Source: Haemonchus contortus
Taxonomy: Eukaryota; Nematoda; Chromadorea; Rhabditida; Trichostrongylidae
Length of the DNA stretch: 64,000 nucleotides
Assembly: GCA_000469685.2 (NCBI GenBank)
Contig: LS997562.1
Span: 22,828,802-22,892,801, forward strand
Reading direction: 5' to 3'
Shown piece after piece: positions 47,107 to 58,874 of this stretch; the stretch's first letter is position 1, and each line of letters begins with the position of its first letter. A program made the translations under genes and the position numbers. The notes below the pieces were generated by a model, which was given only the letters and a program-made list of their open reading frames with translations, was not told the origin of the DNA and searched no databases.

Positions 47107-47936
47107 AAATTTACCACGCTGTTCTTTTTTAAATAGGTCTACCATTAAAGTCCATAAAAGCTTAGTCAGGACAAAAGAATTACTGCCTTTGATCGTGCTC
47201 GCACGAAGTTTTTATTACTACCATTTTTCGGATCTACACCCAGCCCTTCCCACTGCCTGTTGGAATGCCTTACTCGAATACATTTCCTCTCTTTTTTAGC
47301 ATGAAGAACTTAGTAGTTAGTATAATGTGTATCGCAATTCAAGACTGGGGAAGGTCCGTTGACCATATCGATCTCCACCTCTACAGTTACGCTCGTATGA
47401 CACTATTTTTTTGGAGTTTCAACACCGTACGTCTAGAGGTAGTGAAGCTGTAAATGAACTGTCTTAAACTCCTTATGGTATTAAACGCATCTTTCGACTG
47501 AAGTCGTCCTTTTTAGACTTGAGCTCCACTTGCTTTCATGTACCCTGCCTGCAATGTCTGCTTCACCTATGCTACATTCTGTTCACTTGAGGTCCCTAGA
47601 AAATTTATGGAGAGGAGTGCAGACTTTTGCTCTTAAGTCCACTTGCTTTGGAATGCGACCAACCCATTGTAGACGACCGGGCTGTCAATCGTTGCTCATA
47701 ATTGCGCTCATATCTCTCTCGCTCCCCTCCACCATTGGTAAAGGAGGGATCCAGAATAGTCACTACTTATCAACTTACTTAGTTCCTGCTGCCTATATCC
47801 CTTCCGTATTTGATTGGTTCTGCAGCAGGAGAGCAGGAACTTTGGATTTCTACTCAAAACGCACATACACACTTTGTGCTTTCCCTGCATACCGTAAGCG
47901 GAGTCCACTTCGAGTTATGTGTGCTTGAGTAACGTA

Positions 47937-48366
47937 ATTTATTCCCTGTTCATTCTAACTCGGCTGCTCATTTTTACTGGGTGGCGGTAATTCTACGCGC
48001 AATCCCATGGCAAGCGGCAGAGGTTCCTCGGTGGCTATCCTTACACTATAAAACATGGACGGCACGAAATAACATTGCTTTCTTTGATCGCCCAAATTTA
48101 TTTATTTGTTTAGAGTATCCTATCCCAAGAGAATATCATACAGAGATACGGTTCACTTTAGAATGAGTATATCAGAAGGAATTGGATTGTGGACTTCTCC
48201 TTCAGAGACGGGATGCGAAATGCCTTTCCTCGCAAATCGCGCCGCGCAAGCCGCGTCCGATAGTGCAATAGTAATAATTCGCGAATAGTCACTGTCGCAG
48301 TCGTCGTCTTCGTCTACCGGCCTCGTCAACAGGAGGGACAGCGGATCAGAAGAACCATGATCGTTA
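47937..48366. other. central spacer of the inverted duplication
   Basis: 430 bp that are not shared between the arms. No gene or known repeat is visible; a GC-rich patch lies near 48235-48260 and a 'cgtcgtcttcgtc' patch near 48300. It may be the original single-copy joint between the arms or filler from a rearrangement. Confidence 0.8.
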
Positions 48367-49220
48367 TACGTTACTCAAGCACACATAACTCGAAGTGGAC
48401 TCCGCTTACGGTATGCAGGGAAAGCACAAAGTGTGTATGCGCGTTTTGAGTAGAAATCCAAAGTTCCTGCTCTCCTGCTGCAGAACCAATCAAATACGGA
48501 AGGGATATAGGCAGCAGGAACTAAGTAAGTTGATAAGTAGTGACTATTCTGGATCCCTCCTTTACCAATGGTGGAGGGGAGCGAGAGAGATATGAGCGCA
48601 ATTATGAGCAACGATTGACAGCCCGGTCATCTACAATGGGTTGGTCGCATTCCAAAGCAAGTGGACTTAAGAGCAAAAATCTGCACTCCTCTCCATAAAT
48701 TTTCTAGGGACCTCAAGTGAACAGAATGTAGCATAGGTGAAGCAGACATTGCAGGCAGGGTACATGAAAGCAAGTGGAGCTCAAGTCTAAAAAGGACGAC
48801 TTCAGTCGAAAGCGATGCGTTTAATACCATAAGGAATTTAAGATAGTTTATTTACAGCTTCACTACCTCTAGACGTACGGTGTTGAAACTCCAAAGAAAT
48901 AGTGTCATACGAGCGTAACTGTAGAGGTGGAGATCGATATGGTCAACGGACCTTCCCCAGTCTTGAATTGCGATACACATTATACTAACTACTAAGTTCT
49001 TCATGCCGAAAAAAGAGAGGAAATGTAAGATTCGAGTAAGGCATTCCAACAGGCAGTGGGAAGGGCTGGGTGTAGATCCGAAAAATGGTAGTAATAAAAA
49101 CTTCGTGCGAGCACGATCAAAGGCAGTAATTCTTTTGTCCTGACTAAGCTTTTATGGACTTTAATGGTAGACCTATTTAAAAAAGAACAGCGTGGTAAAT
49201 TTTTTATTATAATGAAGTGT

Positions 49221-52053
49221 TCAAAGGAAGTACAATCCTTCAAACTTGTAATCACCACTGAGTTCCTCATCTTGAAGAATAACCTGACCCTCGATATTGA
49301 ATACGGTGATATATGTGGCCGTAGAATCGCCCACTTCCTTCGACTTCAAGGCGACAATAAGATCATCGTTAGTGTCAGGAATGAAGGCGAAAGCCGAGTA
49401 TCCGCGTTCAGGAACAACTTTACCAACCGTTTTGAAATCGAATTGGTCGAGATTCGTAGAACTTATCAGAAGATTTGTGCCCCTGGAATAGTTTTGTTCG
49501 ACATTTGCTACTTACTATGTGAAGGAAGTCCCACGTACCTCTTTTCATCCACTGTTTCATTATAGGGAGTGTTCGACGCTTTTCTGGGTAAGAAGAACCA
49601 ACGTCCTCGTCTCGCTGACCACTGAACGGCTTCATGTGTTAGGTATCCTTCTTTAGGAATACCGACAGAAGCCTTCATTTTGTTGTAGATACCAATCCAG
49701 TTGTTGTTGGTGACCTTGATAGATACGATGGTAGAAGTTCAATTAACCCTAAGTCACTTCGAAAGAAAACAAGAGCTAGCTATAATTTAGATACTCATAT
49801 GCATCTTTTGCTACTAAAAGGGGAAAGTGGTGGGGGCGCAGAGGGTATCATCTGGCGTAAGAGGAGGTCGTGATTTTTCTTGAAAGATTCATGCATTCGC
49901 GACAGACTCATACCCTGTACGTAACGTTTTCAGCCTGGCAAAGTAGAGAGTCCAAAATAGAAAGTAAACAAAATTAACAGCAACGAACTCAGGTGCTTAG
50001 TAGGGCAGCGGGACGATTCTTTATTATGCCATGGACTTGAACCTCTCAGAAGCAGTTAGCTTATAAGCATGATAAAGCGTTAGCATTCACTGATGAAGCG
50101 ATCAGGAAGTTTACGACAGAATAGATGATTCGAATGATTTGAGAAGGATGAGCGGTTTTGTTAGATTATCTTGTTTTCTTCAATGAGGTTATGCTATAGA
50201 ACGACGCGTCAGGTATGCTTCCTGCGACGAGTAAACACTTAACTTATAAAATGGCGCCAACGGTAACAATACTGAACTTCACTTAATTTATTCAACCTTA
50301 CCTCTCCTTTTGAAGTAACAGTTTTGACCCACATGTTGTTTCGGTGTGAACCGTGTTTAGTTTTATACTCCTGAAAACAACAGCACTAACAAAATCGAGC
50401 TAAAACTAATTCATGCATTGAGTTTTCATATAATCTCTTTTCCGGAATTCTGTAAAAGGCGCTCTAAATAATTTTGAAGTGCGCAAGTATTGAGCACCTT
50501 CACGTTAACAAATCGCACTCACAACGCCATGGCTTCCAACGTAGAGCAAACCATCCTTGATAGTCATCCATTCGCATTTGAAAGCGTCAGTCGTGTTTCC
50601 AGGGCCAGAATTAAGGAATACCCAAGGGATAATCTGAATCGACCTCATGATCCGATAAGTAAGGGATAAAATGAAGGCTAAACAGTTCCTATTACTTGAT
50701 TGTCTCTGATTTCACTGATCAGCCCGGTCCTGTCGTCAGGGGTGAGTACTCTATTGTGGAACACCGTCAAGTCGGATAATTCCATAGCACGACCTTTGAC
50801 GTTCATTGCCCTGAACTGCGTGCATTACTCAAAATAGTTGATTTGACGCGTATATTACCGAAAGATGAAACGCTATCCTCAGTCAAATATACTAGGTCGA
50901 ATTGTGAAGAAGAAAAAGTGATCTCCACTGAGTCTGTTACACCCCACTATTAGCTCAATAGCCCCTCGTGAACGAGTTCCCATTACCCATTTGAATACTT
51001 TGGCGAACCTCTCAATCCCAAATCTCTATCCTTACAAATAGTGGAGAAATGTTGTATTGCCGACTTATTGGTAAGGGACTCCTACTGCTATATATTGAAC
51101 GATGAAACAAAGGGTAGCCAGACTGGCAATTCACCCAAATTATCTTACCTGCATGAGTGCTGATTTTGCACAGGTGCTGTCAAAGGTAGTCCTCACTTTT
51201 TGTAACTTTGTTTTTTTCAGGATCATGGCAGCGTTCACAGAAAATAAGGCTGAGGGTGTGGGGATGTTCTCTGGACGCAATTGAGTTTTCTTCCCGCTTG
51301 ACACGAGACATACATTCAGCCAAGAATTGGCAGAGGATTTTAGCTGACCAGTATTCCCTTTCTATTTCCATGCTCCGTAGGTATTGTTGCAACTATAATT
51401 GACTCCTTTTGCTTCTATTCTATACCAAAACCACTCACATATCGCTTACTTTCCTCGGCCTGCTTTTCCCTTATGCTCCAAACTGTCCCCAGATACCTCC
51501 TCACGATGAAGAAAACAAGATAAAAATGTAGTTAAGTACTTACGACGTCAAGTTTCTGTCTGGGTCCCACTTAATGCTCACGTGAGGGTTACGATGAATA
51601 TCCAGCTTCAAGAGACCTTGTCGGGTGACAGCTCTCCATGTCCAGTCACCAGCTTTTGAAGCCCTATCAAGGTCGGTGACGATGAGTAATTTGTATTCAG
51701 TACATCCATTGCCGCACTTGCGAATGTACGGTTGAGACTGCAAAAAAATATTTAATGCGAAAGTAGACCCAAGCTAGAGTATTGGTTATAAGAGAGCAAA
51801 ACAGTTCCGACAGTAGGTAAGTGTAAACCCTAATGCAGACCTCCTGTTGCCTTGCTAGAAGAGTGTTTCCTGAAAGAAATATTTGTCGCATAATTATCTC
51901 GAGACGAAAAGGTATTTAAAACAACCTATGTAGCCTGGAGGGATGGCATCGGTTTGCAGGACCTGAAAGTCTACTGAATGATCTTGCTCATTGAGCATTA
52001 TTCGAGTGACTTGTGGAAACGAAACGTACGATTGAAAGGAGATACAGAAACAT
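49221..52053 (-). CDS. secreted calcium-activated apyrase (CANT1 family), right copy, 9 exons
   Basis: Minus-strand exons: 52053-52030, 51962-51926, 51869-51841, 51737-51544, 50810-50696, 50633-50523, 50370-50302, 49714-49539, 49482-49221. Each has the same length as its partner in the left arm and the frame is open throughout (338 aa). Differences I noticed: Leu to Gln in the signal region (exon 2), Val to Leu before DIHRN (exon 4), Arg to Lys in exon 7, and a silent T/C in exon 5. All family blocks and the signal peptide are retained, so both copies look functional. They converge 3' to 3' across about 2.1 kb. Either a recent duplicate or the other allele misassembled in inverted orientation. 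Confidence 0.87.
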
Positions 52054-52314
52054 GTCGGAGGGCAGAAACTATGAAATCCAGCTGGTTGCTGATTTCCATG
52101 CTTTATCTAAGTGGGAACTGCTTTTATACAGAATTCCGCTCTGATGTAATGAATTGTAGAAACAAGCTGCCAAAAAAGTTTGTTTTCAGTTAGCGATTAC
52201 ATAAAAATTGATACAGGATTTATACACGGATCCGCATGCCTGGTTCGTCCGCATTATGCTGTTTACATTTCTAGAGGAGGAATCTGAACACATAATAATA
52301 AAACAGTATCACCT

Positions 52315-52420
52315 ACCTTCCCGTTAATTATCGATTTCCTCGAGCGAGCCGCAGCAACGTTTCCATTCGTCCCTTTCGCGACCCATGGTAGTCGAGTAGA
52401 TTGTGCTCTCTTAGGAACAG
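52315..52420 (+). repeat. dispersed repeat R2 (right arm)
   Basis: 'cgatttcctcgagcgagccgc', then 'ccattcgtccctttcgcgac', the mirror of 43410-43500 and a direct match to 30550-30650. Confidence 0.5.
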
Positions 52421-53010
52421 TCAGCAGAGCTTTTGTGAAGAATACCCAGTATGGTCACGGACTGAAAGAACACTGATAATGTTCGCTAAAGGCATTTCGC
52501 GAGCTTTATTTGTCTAATCACTACTTTCGGTCGAATCTTCCCTGGTTGTTGTTTTCACGATTCATTTATTTCTTGAAACTCACTGTAGCAGCACTTCCCA
52601 ATCAGGTAAAGCATCTAAGCTAGCGCTAAGCAAACCAAATCAAAATCACCTTTACTGTAGCGAGTAGTAGTTACTACAATAACACACCCTCAATACTGTA
52701 TTGAGCTGGATTCCTCTTACTCAACCCCGTTCATGATTTCGTCGCAATAGCCATCTCTTACCGTCGCTCCCATCTGTTCACATATACAATGATGGTTCTT
52801 CTGAATATGCTCTGCCTTCTGCCAACTGCTCTGGTGAGAATTCGAAAGTCGTTGGCATCATTCGATCTCGTTTTTGGGATGCGCCCCCACATTCGGCTCC
52901 CACTCAAATCGTAGTGACGTCTTGACTGCGTATATGGCCTATACAAACACTTGGAAGCTGGCCGATGTACAACTCAGTGCTTTGGTCCTCGCTGACGTAG
53001 TGTTTCCAAT

Positions 53011-53262
53011 GTGGCGGAGTTTTACATTCCAGCCACAGGGAGTTTATCTCCCTATATAAAACAGTGGCTCAGTGGTGTAATGTTCGTTGGATAGTCGATT
53101 AAAATAATGGTGAGGCGACAAATGGTAGTTCGAGGGCAACCGCTACTCGTAAGCTCCTCTATAAGCAGACTGGTATTAAGGCGGGTCCCGCCTCAGCTCC
53201 GACCACACCACATCTGGGAAGAGAATATACAGCAAAGGTCTCGGGAATGCGCGACGTTTCCC
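53011..53262. repeat. dispersed repeat R1 (right arm)
   Basis: Mirror of 42551-42796, beginning GTGGCGGAGTTTTACATTCC. It also lacks the ShK-bearing middle found in the 30-kb copy. Confidence 0.75.
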
Positions 53263-53269
53263 ACTCCAA

Positions 53270-54522
53270 CAAAATAATTTACAAGTAGTCAATACAAATA
53301 TCTATCTGGGAATATTCCTTCCTCTTTTCATTCCTTTTCCAGCAGCCATCGGGTTGTGACACGTGCGTATCCGTTTCTTCGAGCACAGCATTGTTATCGC
53401 TTATTTCGTGGAACGTAAGGGTTCCTCTCATAGCGAAAGTTATGTCTTTACCTTCGCAAACTGTGTGGCAGTCCTTTTCAATTACGGCGCGATTTAAGCT
53501 GGGATTTACAATACTTGATCGGTTTTGGGGACCGCATTCGATGGAAAATGTCTGCTACTCACACTATATTGTAATCCAAGAAGAAACGTTGTTTTGACAG
53601 GAAATGTGGGCTTGCGCGCCTTCTATGCAATCGTAGTAACCCAGTAGTTTCTCAAATTGGATATTGTTTGGTTGTACAATAACATACTCACTACTGTTGA
53701 TCGACGCGTTCGATTGAAGAGATAAGATAAGTTCACCTCCTGCCGAAGACAAGATTAGCTGCTTTTCCTTCACGTTAAATTTTTCTATTGGAGTGAGGAT
53801 GGGGAGAGTGTTAGTCATTTTCGACTTTATATGTGACATCGATTCTACAGGACAACTGCCGCTAGTTCTTGACCATGAGTTTTAGCAAATGCATTCGAAG
53901 GGGTGATATAATTGCCATAGCGTTAGCTGCTGGGACTAATTGCGAACCTTCGATTCATCATAGGTGATACGGGCTTCTGAACAGAGATAACGGTCATCTT
54001 CAATTCACCGGCTCATTGTTCCACGTATGTTTCTAAATCCTGTAGGCTCTTTTTTCAGTATTGAACAGTGTCGTGTGAACTTCTATGAGATCACTGGTTT
54101 CCAATTCGAGCAATCTATTACCTCGTAGACTAGTTCTGACTTGGACTTATGTACAAATCTGTTAAACGAGAAGGAGGGTAGAGGTAATAAACAGCCTCAT
54201 GCAATTCCTCCGCATGCGGCAGTGCAAGTAGTGTATCGTGGGTATATTGCAGTCCCGTTTCCGGGATCAATTTGTTCCTTCGAATTTCGTTGCACTTTCC
54301 GTCAAGGAGCGATCCCATTTGGGGCATTGTAGAGATTGTTGTATTATATTTCGGGTACCGATTCTCTTGTGAAGAAACGCGATTTTTCGTGCCTGTGAGA
54401 TCCATCGGGCGGTGTTGAAGCTTCACTAACCCAACAGTTCTGTTATCGTGGTTAATTTGAAAGCAAAAGTTTATGTTGATTCGATTAAAGCTGATTTTGT
54501 CGCAAATTGCGACTTTTCTCAT
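53270..54522 (-). pseudogene. mirrored env 3' remnant
   Basis: The minus-strand frames at 53564-53839 and 54130-54522 repeat the env pieces of the left arm nearly residue for residue. The latter stays open further upstream than its left partner (about 30 residues more before the edge), so the two copies have decayed slightly differently. No Gag, Pol or first-glycoprotein part is present: only the env 3' part was carried by the duplication. Confidence 0.72.
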
Positions 54523-54677
54523 TTTCCCAGGCGAGTATACGGTAGGTTTACATTCCTTTGTAGCTCCGATTCGCGTAGCCGCTTGTGGAACCTTCGTTCC
54601 AAAACATAGATTCCACGGAGATTCTTATGTTTACAGAGAAAGATTTCTTAGCTTCAAAAGGGCACGTAACATGTCCG

Positions 54678-54686
54678 TATATAAAG
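54678..54686 (+). promoter_or_regulatory. TATA box in 5' LTR
   Basis: TATATAAAG about 260 bp upstream of the AATAAA, positioned as a U3 promoter. Confidence 0.55.
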
Positions 54687-54939
54687 CTCATGTAAGGCAG
54701 ATTCAGGTATGGTAGATTCAAGACGACTCAACCTGCAACGTAGCTGCTCGACTCAATCCTTGGCTCCAATCCCGACTCAATACTCGTCTCAACTCTCGAC
54801 GCAATACTCGCCTCAATTCTTGACGCACTTAACAACGCAAGACTTCACACTTCACGACCTATAACCATCGCCTTCTGTGTTTCACTCCTGTTCGGACGTC
54901 TACTCTAATTCATTATCTGGAACGTCTTTCGTACACTGA

Positions 54940-54945
54940 AATAAA
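54940..54945 (+). promoter_or_regulatory. LTR polyadenylation signal
   Basis: AATAAA about 45 bp before the primer binding site, as expected in the R region of an LTR. Confidence 0.55.
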
Positions 54946-54986
54946 CCATTTTTATTTACCGCGTGGCAGTCAAGTGTCCCATAATT

Positions 54987-54997
54987 TGGTGCATCGG
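54987..54997 (+). other. primer binding site, tRNA-Gly type
   Basis: TGGTGCATCGG is complementary to the 3' end of tRNA-Gly (GCC), whose acceptor stem ends in CCGATGC-A-CCA. Eleven bases match. It marks the 3' edge of the 5' LTR at about 54986. Confidence 0.65.
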
Positions 54998-55169
54998 GAT
55001 CGAAGTCAGGTCGGTTTACTTGATAAAATTTTCCAGTCTGGGACTTGATCCTTTCAACACCTTTTCCGTTTTCGCCTTTGGCTCAGTACAGAAGGAAAGA
55101 CGTCCCGTCTCTTTCACTTCTTATTTCTTTTGAGATGTTCGCTCTTCTACCATTCTATGATTCATTAAT

Positions 55170-58100
55170 ATGTCTCGTATGATAGCGGCCCAAAAACGGC
55201 TTGTAACTCTTCATGTCAATAAACTAACGCACATCGTCGCTAAGATCAGGGAAGAGAGCCTACATGAGGAACCAATAGATAGCAGTCTGACGGGAACTTC
55301 ATTAGGTGATGTAGTGGCTCATTCACAAGAAACCATTACTGCTATCACGTTTGCTTCGTCTAAGGTAGAGGCCTCATGGAAAGAATTTGCGTCCATATCC
55401 GATTCAGGCCCAAAAGAGGAAGACGAGACTAGCGACTATGAAGCTTACGCGACAAAGGCTGAGTCGGCGTTGGCCGATGCCTTAGACCTAACAATACTGT
55501 TGGAAGCTAGGCTTCAAGCACTAACAACGATAAATCTGCCACCCGCAGTGCAATCAATACCAAATCAAAATGCCCCGAATGTGGTTTCGAGGCCTATCTC
55601 TGCTCCAATACCTAAGCCTTTAGAGCTTCCTCCTCTCCCAATCCCAACGTTTACGGGAAACGTGTGGGAGTGGGATAACTTTTGGGAAATATTTAATACA
55701 AACATTCATTCCCAGGACTTGCCTGAGATGGTAAAATTCAACTACTTGTTAAACGCCCTCAAGGGAAGAGCTCGAGAGTCAATACGGAAATTCCAAGTCA
55801 CCAGAGGAAATTACAACAGGGCGGTAGAATTTCTTTTGGCTAAATACAATAATAAGGAGCTCCTAGTCAATACCTTAGTAGATCAACTCGACGCTTGTGC
55901 ACTCAAAAGTCCGTCAATAAAAGATCAGCGCAGTCTCTTAGAGGAAATTCAAGTAATCATGACTCAGCTAAAAGAGAAAGGGGAAGATATAAGTAGTTCA
56001 TGGCTTTTGAGAAAGGTTCTCACGAAATTTCCAGACCAAGTCAAGCGGAGAGTAATCACCAGAAAACAGGAACTCCCCAATGGGGTCCCCCTCACTATGT
56101 CCCAATTATTTCAGTATCTAGAAGACATACCGTCGACAGAGGAGATGTTTCTTCTAATTTCGGAGAAAAATTCAGGACAGCAACGTTCACAGGCTGTCAT
56201 TAGAAAATCAATCCCTTCAGCAGGAAAGTACTGTATGTACTGCAAGGATGGACATGCATCTAGGGATTGTAAAAAGTACCCTACTCCACAAGAACGCTCT
56301 CAATATCTCCGTAGCAATAACTTATGCTTGATTTGCGCTTCAGCATCCCACAATACTCTTTCATGTAAAGGCCGACCGTGTTTCCAGTGTAAAGGTGCAC
56401 ACCATACATCTTGTTGTTTTAAGATAGGGATGAGAACGGTACCGGGGCATAGAACAGAAACAGGAGACAGCAACCCACAAACACTATCGAAACCTCAAGA
56501 TAAAAAGATCAATAGGGCAAATAAAAGGGACAGTAGAAACGCTCCCTCATCACAGTCTCATGTTGTTACCATACTTGACAGTGCTCAATCCGAGTCCACC
56601 AATGTGCATCACAACTTGGTGGAAACGGGGAGAAGCAGTTTTAAGGCTGGGCTTCCTACAGGACAAATCACAGTCATGGATCACAAGACCAAGATCCTAT
56701 CTAAAGTGAATGTCCTATTTGATACGGGGGCCGAAGTTTCCTTTGTAGATTCCTCTCTAGCGGAAAAACTTCACCTCCCCATACTTGAAGAAACTTCAAT
56801 AGTGATCAATACCTTTGGATCCAAGGAAAATAGGAAATGCCTGTCTAAACGCGTCCGCCTCGATGCATGGGACAATGAAGGTATCCCACATTCTTTGGAA
56901 CTCTTGACACATGATGGTTTAACACGTCCACTCAGATCTCCGACACTCCCACTCAAAGATATGGAATTTGTCAAATCACTAAACTTGCCAATAAGCTTCA
57001 ACAACGGGGATCAATCAATTCTACCCCTAATTCTCCTTGGCTGCGACCATTTATGGTCCTTCGTTCGATGTGATATACCATCAATAGAATTACCATCCGG
57101 TCTTCATGTGTTGCCTACAAAGATAGGTTACCTAGTTTCAGGAAAGGTCTTACCAAAAGAGTACGAAGTACAACAGATACAGCAGGCTCCAACAGAATCA
57201 CTTCTTAGAGAGACCGAAGTTTGGGACCAATACTGGTCAATGGACCCATTAGATACGTACTCTATAAATACGATCAGTGCGGAGGTACCCCAGAATGAGC
57301 AGGAAAAATGGGACCAATACTGGGCTATAGAAACGGCGGGTACGGAGCAGTTTGGCGGTTCAGAAAATGAGGCACGAAGAGAAACAGATAAGAGGGTTTG
57401 GCAACAGTTCAATGAAACTATCGAACGACGTGCAGACGGGTATTATGTCCGACTCCCGTGGAAGGAACTAGTCCCTCATCTGCCGGACAATAAGGCCTTA
57501 GCATATCAACGGCTTGTTAATGTCTACGCCGCTCTAAGTAAAAATGAACCGCTACTGCGCGAGTACAACAACGTATTTCAAGACCAATTAGCCCAACAGG
57601 TGATCGAAGTAGTTAACGAAGACGACCACAATGGGGGTGTCCAAATACACTACATTCCCCACCAACCTGTCATTACGCCACACAAAACCACTACAAAACT
57701 GAGGGTGGTTTTTGACGCATCTTCTCATTATAAGGGTTGCCCCTCGTTAAATGATGTCTTAGACAGGGGACCTGTAATCTTGCCTCTGCTATACGGAATC
57801 TTATTACGATTCCGCATGGGAGAGATTGCAATAATTTCCGATATTGAGAAGGCATTTCTGCAAGTTAGGCTCCAAGAACAAGACAGAGATGCCACCCGGT
57901 GCCTCTGGCTTAGGGACTATCAGCTACCGCCGTCTAAATCCAATATCGTCACCTATAGATTTACGCGAGTCACTTTTGGTTTGAAATCGTCGCCCTTTCT
58001 CCTTGCAGGGACGACCCATTATCACCTCAATACCTATGAAACAGAAAAATCCTTAGTGAGCGATATTAAGAGTAACATGTACGTGGACAACCTCATATTA

Positions 58101-58874
58101 ACAGCAGATACTATTGAAGAGGGCATCCACTATTATCAAAGGACCAAACAAATGTTTAGAGACCTCAATATGAATTTGAGAGAATTTGCTACGAACAATA
58201 CAGAATTGAGGAATCTAATCGAGACTATTGATAGAACAACGGAACAGACTCCCAAGGTACTAGGAATCCCATGGGATTATGACGATGATGTAATTGTGAT
58301 CTCACTTCGTATTCCAGAAACCCCTTTAGTAACCAAAAGAACAATAACTAGTGCTATTGCAACAATTTATGATCCCCTGGGTTGGATACTTCCTCTTATT
58401 CATAGAGCTAAGACCTTCCTTCAAAATCTCTGGAGGGATCATTACGAATGGGATACAACACTGACAAAGGAACGAGAAGAAGAATGGAATACTATTGTCA
58501 ATGCCGTCCAAGGGTTTGAAACAAGAATTCCACGCTTCCTAGCACCTAAAGATGGCGACGTAGTCCTATTCGCATTTGCTGATGCGAGCGCCTCTGCAAT
58601 TACCACCTGCGTTTATTTGCACCACAACGACAGAGCGCATTTGCTTATGGCAAAATCTAAACTTCCCTCATTACATAGTAAAATCACAATACCTAAGTTG
58701 GAATTGGATGCTATCACACTAGCAATGAGGGTATCTAACTCGGTAGCTTCGCAACTAGAAGGGACTGTCAACATCAAAAAAGTGTATGTTTTTTCTGATT
58801 CAGAAATCGTCCTAAGCTGGCTGAGAAAGCAACCAAAGTGGGCCTATTCATATACAATAGGTTATCGGAAATAG
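55170..58874 (+). CDS. BEL/Pao Gag-protease-RT-RNase H polyprotein
   Basis: The structural and replication polyprotein of the element. Domains in order (residues): a helical N-terminus; a BEL Gag domain (DUF1759) about 155-310; three zinc-knuckle-like motifs at about 354-416, the first being CMYCKDGHASRDC; a retropepsin with VLFDTGAEVSF at about 515; RT about 840-1000 with FDASS, ISDIEKAFLQV and YVDN; RNase H from about 1130 with FADASASA and FSDSEIVLSW. All catalytic residues expected up to that point are visible. The frame stops inside RNase H, and the next frame picks up in the -1 register with a 37-base overlap. The start at 55170 is the first ATG after the leader. The break is most simply a one-base indel. 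Confidence 0.9.
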   Translation: MSRMIAAQKRLVTLHVNKLTHIVAKIREESLHEEPIDSSLTGTSLGDVVAHSQETITAITFASSKVEASWKEFASISDSGPKEEDETSDYEAYATKAESALADALDLTILLEARLQALTTINLPPAVQSIPNQNAPNVVSRPISAPIPKPLELPPLPIPTFTGNVWEWDNFWEIFNTNIHSQDLPEMVKFNYLLNALKGRARESIRKFQVTRGNYNRAVEFLLAKYNNKELLVNTLVDQLDACALKSPSIKDQRSLLEEIQVIMTQLKEKGEDISSSWLLRKVLTKFPDQVKRRVITRKQELPNGVPLTMSQLFQYLEDIPSTEEMFLLISEKNSGQQRSQAVIRKSIPSAGKYCMYCKDGHASRDCKKYPTPQERSQYLRSNNLCLICASASHNTLSCKGRPCFQCKGAHHTSCCFKIGMRTVPGHRTETGDSNPQTLSKPQDKKINRANKRDSRNAPSSQSHVVTILDSAQSESTNVHHNLVETGRSSFKAGLPTGQITVMDHKTKILSKVNVLFDTGAEVSFVDSSLAEKLHLPILEETSIVINTFGSKENRKCLSKRVRLDAWDNEGIPHSLELLTHDGLTRPLRSPTLPLKDMEFVKSLNLPISFNNGDQSILPLILLGCDHLWSFVRCDIPSIELPSGLHVLPTKIGYLVSGKVLPKEYEVQQIQQAPTESLLRETEVWDQYWSMDPLDTYSINTISAEVPQNEQEKWDQYWAIETAGTEQFGGSENEARRETDKRVWQQFNETIERRADGYYVRLPWKELVPHLPDNKALAYQRLVNVYAALSKNEPLLREYNNVFQDQLAQQVIEVVNEDDHNGGVQIHYIPHQPVITPHKTTTKLRVVFDASSHYKGCPSLNDVLDRGPVILPLLYGILLRFRMGEIAIISDIEKAFLQVRLQEQDRDATRCLWLRDYQLPPSKSNIVTYRFTRVTFGLKSSPFLLAGTTHYHLNTYETEKSLVSDIKSNMYVDNLILTADTIEEGIHYYQRTKQMFRDLNMNLREFATNNTELRNLIETIDRTTEQTPKVLGIPWDYDDDVIVISLRIPETPLVTKRTITSAIATIYDPLGWILPLIHRAKTFLQNLWRDHYEWDTTLTKEREEEWNTIVNAVQGFETRIPRFLAPKDGDVVLFAFADASASAITTCVYLHHNDRAHLLMAKSKLPSLHSKITIPKLELDAITLAMRVSNSVASQLEGTVNIKKVYVFSDSEIVLSWLRKQPKWAYSYTIGYRK

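Larger units (their letters stand above)
41305..47936. repeat. left arm of large inverted duplication
   Basis: The arm aligns base by base with the reverse complement of 48367-54505: same genes, repeats and splice sites, with scattered single-base differences. Outer match begins near GCGA at 41304-41307 and the inner edge is AACGTA at 47936. It is 492 bp longer than the right arm, which a 489-bp insertion plus its 3-bp TTA duplication explains. It holds the env 3' remnant, repeats R1 and R2, a SINE fragment, the apyrase gene, and about 850 bp after the gene without a recognised feature. Confidence 0.93.
48367..54505. repeat. right arm of large inverted duplication
   Basis: Reverse complement of 41305-47936 minus the foldback element. 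The inner edge TACGTT at 48367 mirrors AACGTA. The outer match fades between about 54500 and 54525, right before the LTR of the intact BEL element. It contains the second apyrase, R2 (about 52315-52420), the SINE fragment (about 52860-52970), R1 (53011-53262) and a mirrored env remnant. The stretch 48367-49220 has no recognised gene. Confidence 0.93.

Noticed and set aside
47265..47453. Short frame with a signal-like start (MKNLVVSIMCIAIQDW)
   Set aside because: No splice partner or family, and the start context differs between arms.
47530..47928. 132-codon ORF after the left apyrase, mirrored in two pieces at 48375-48830
   Set aside because: Interrupted in the right arm, no domain, and out of keeping with the compact apyrase 3' end. 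Probably non-coding.
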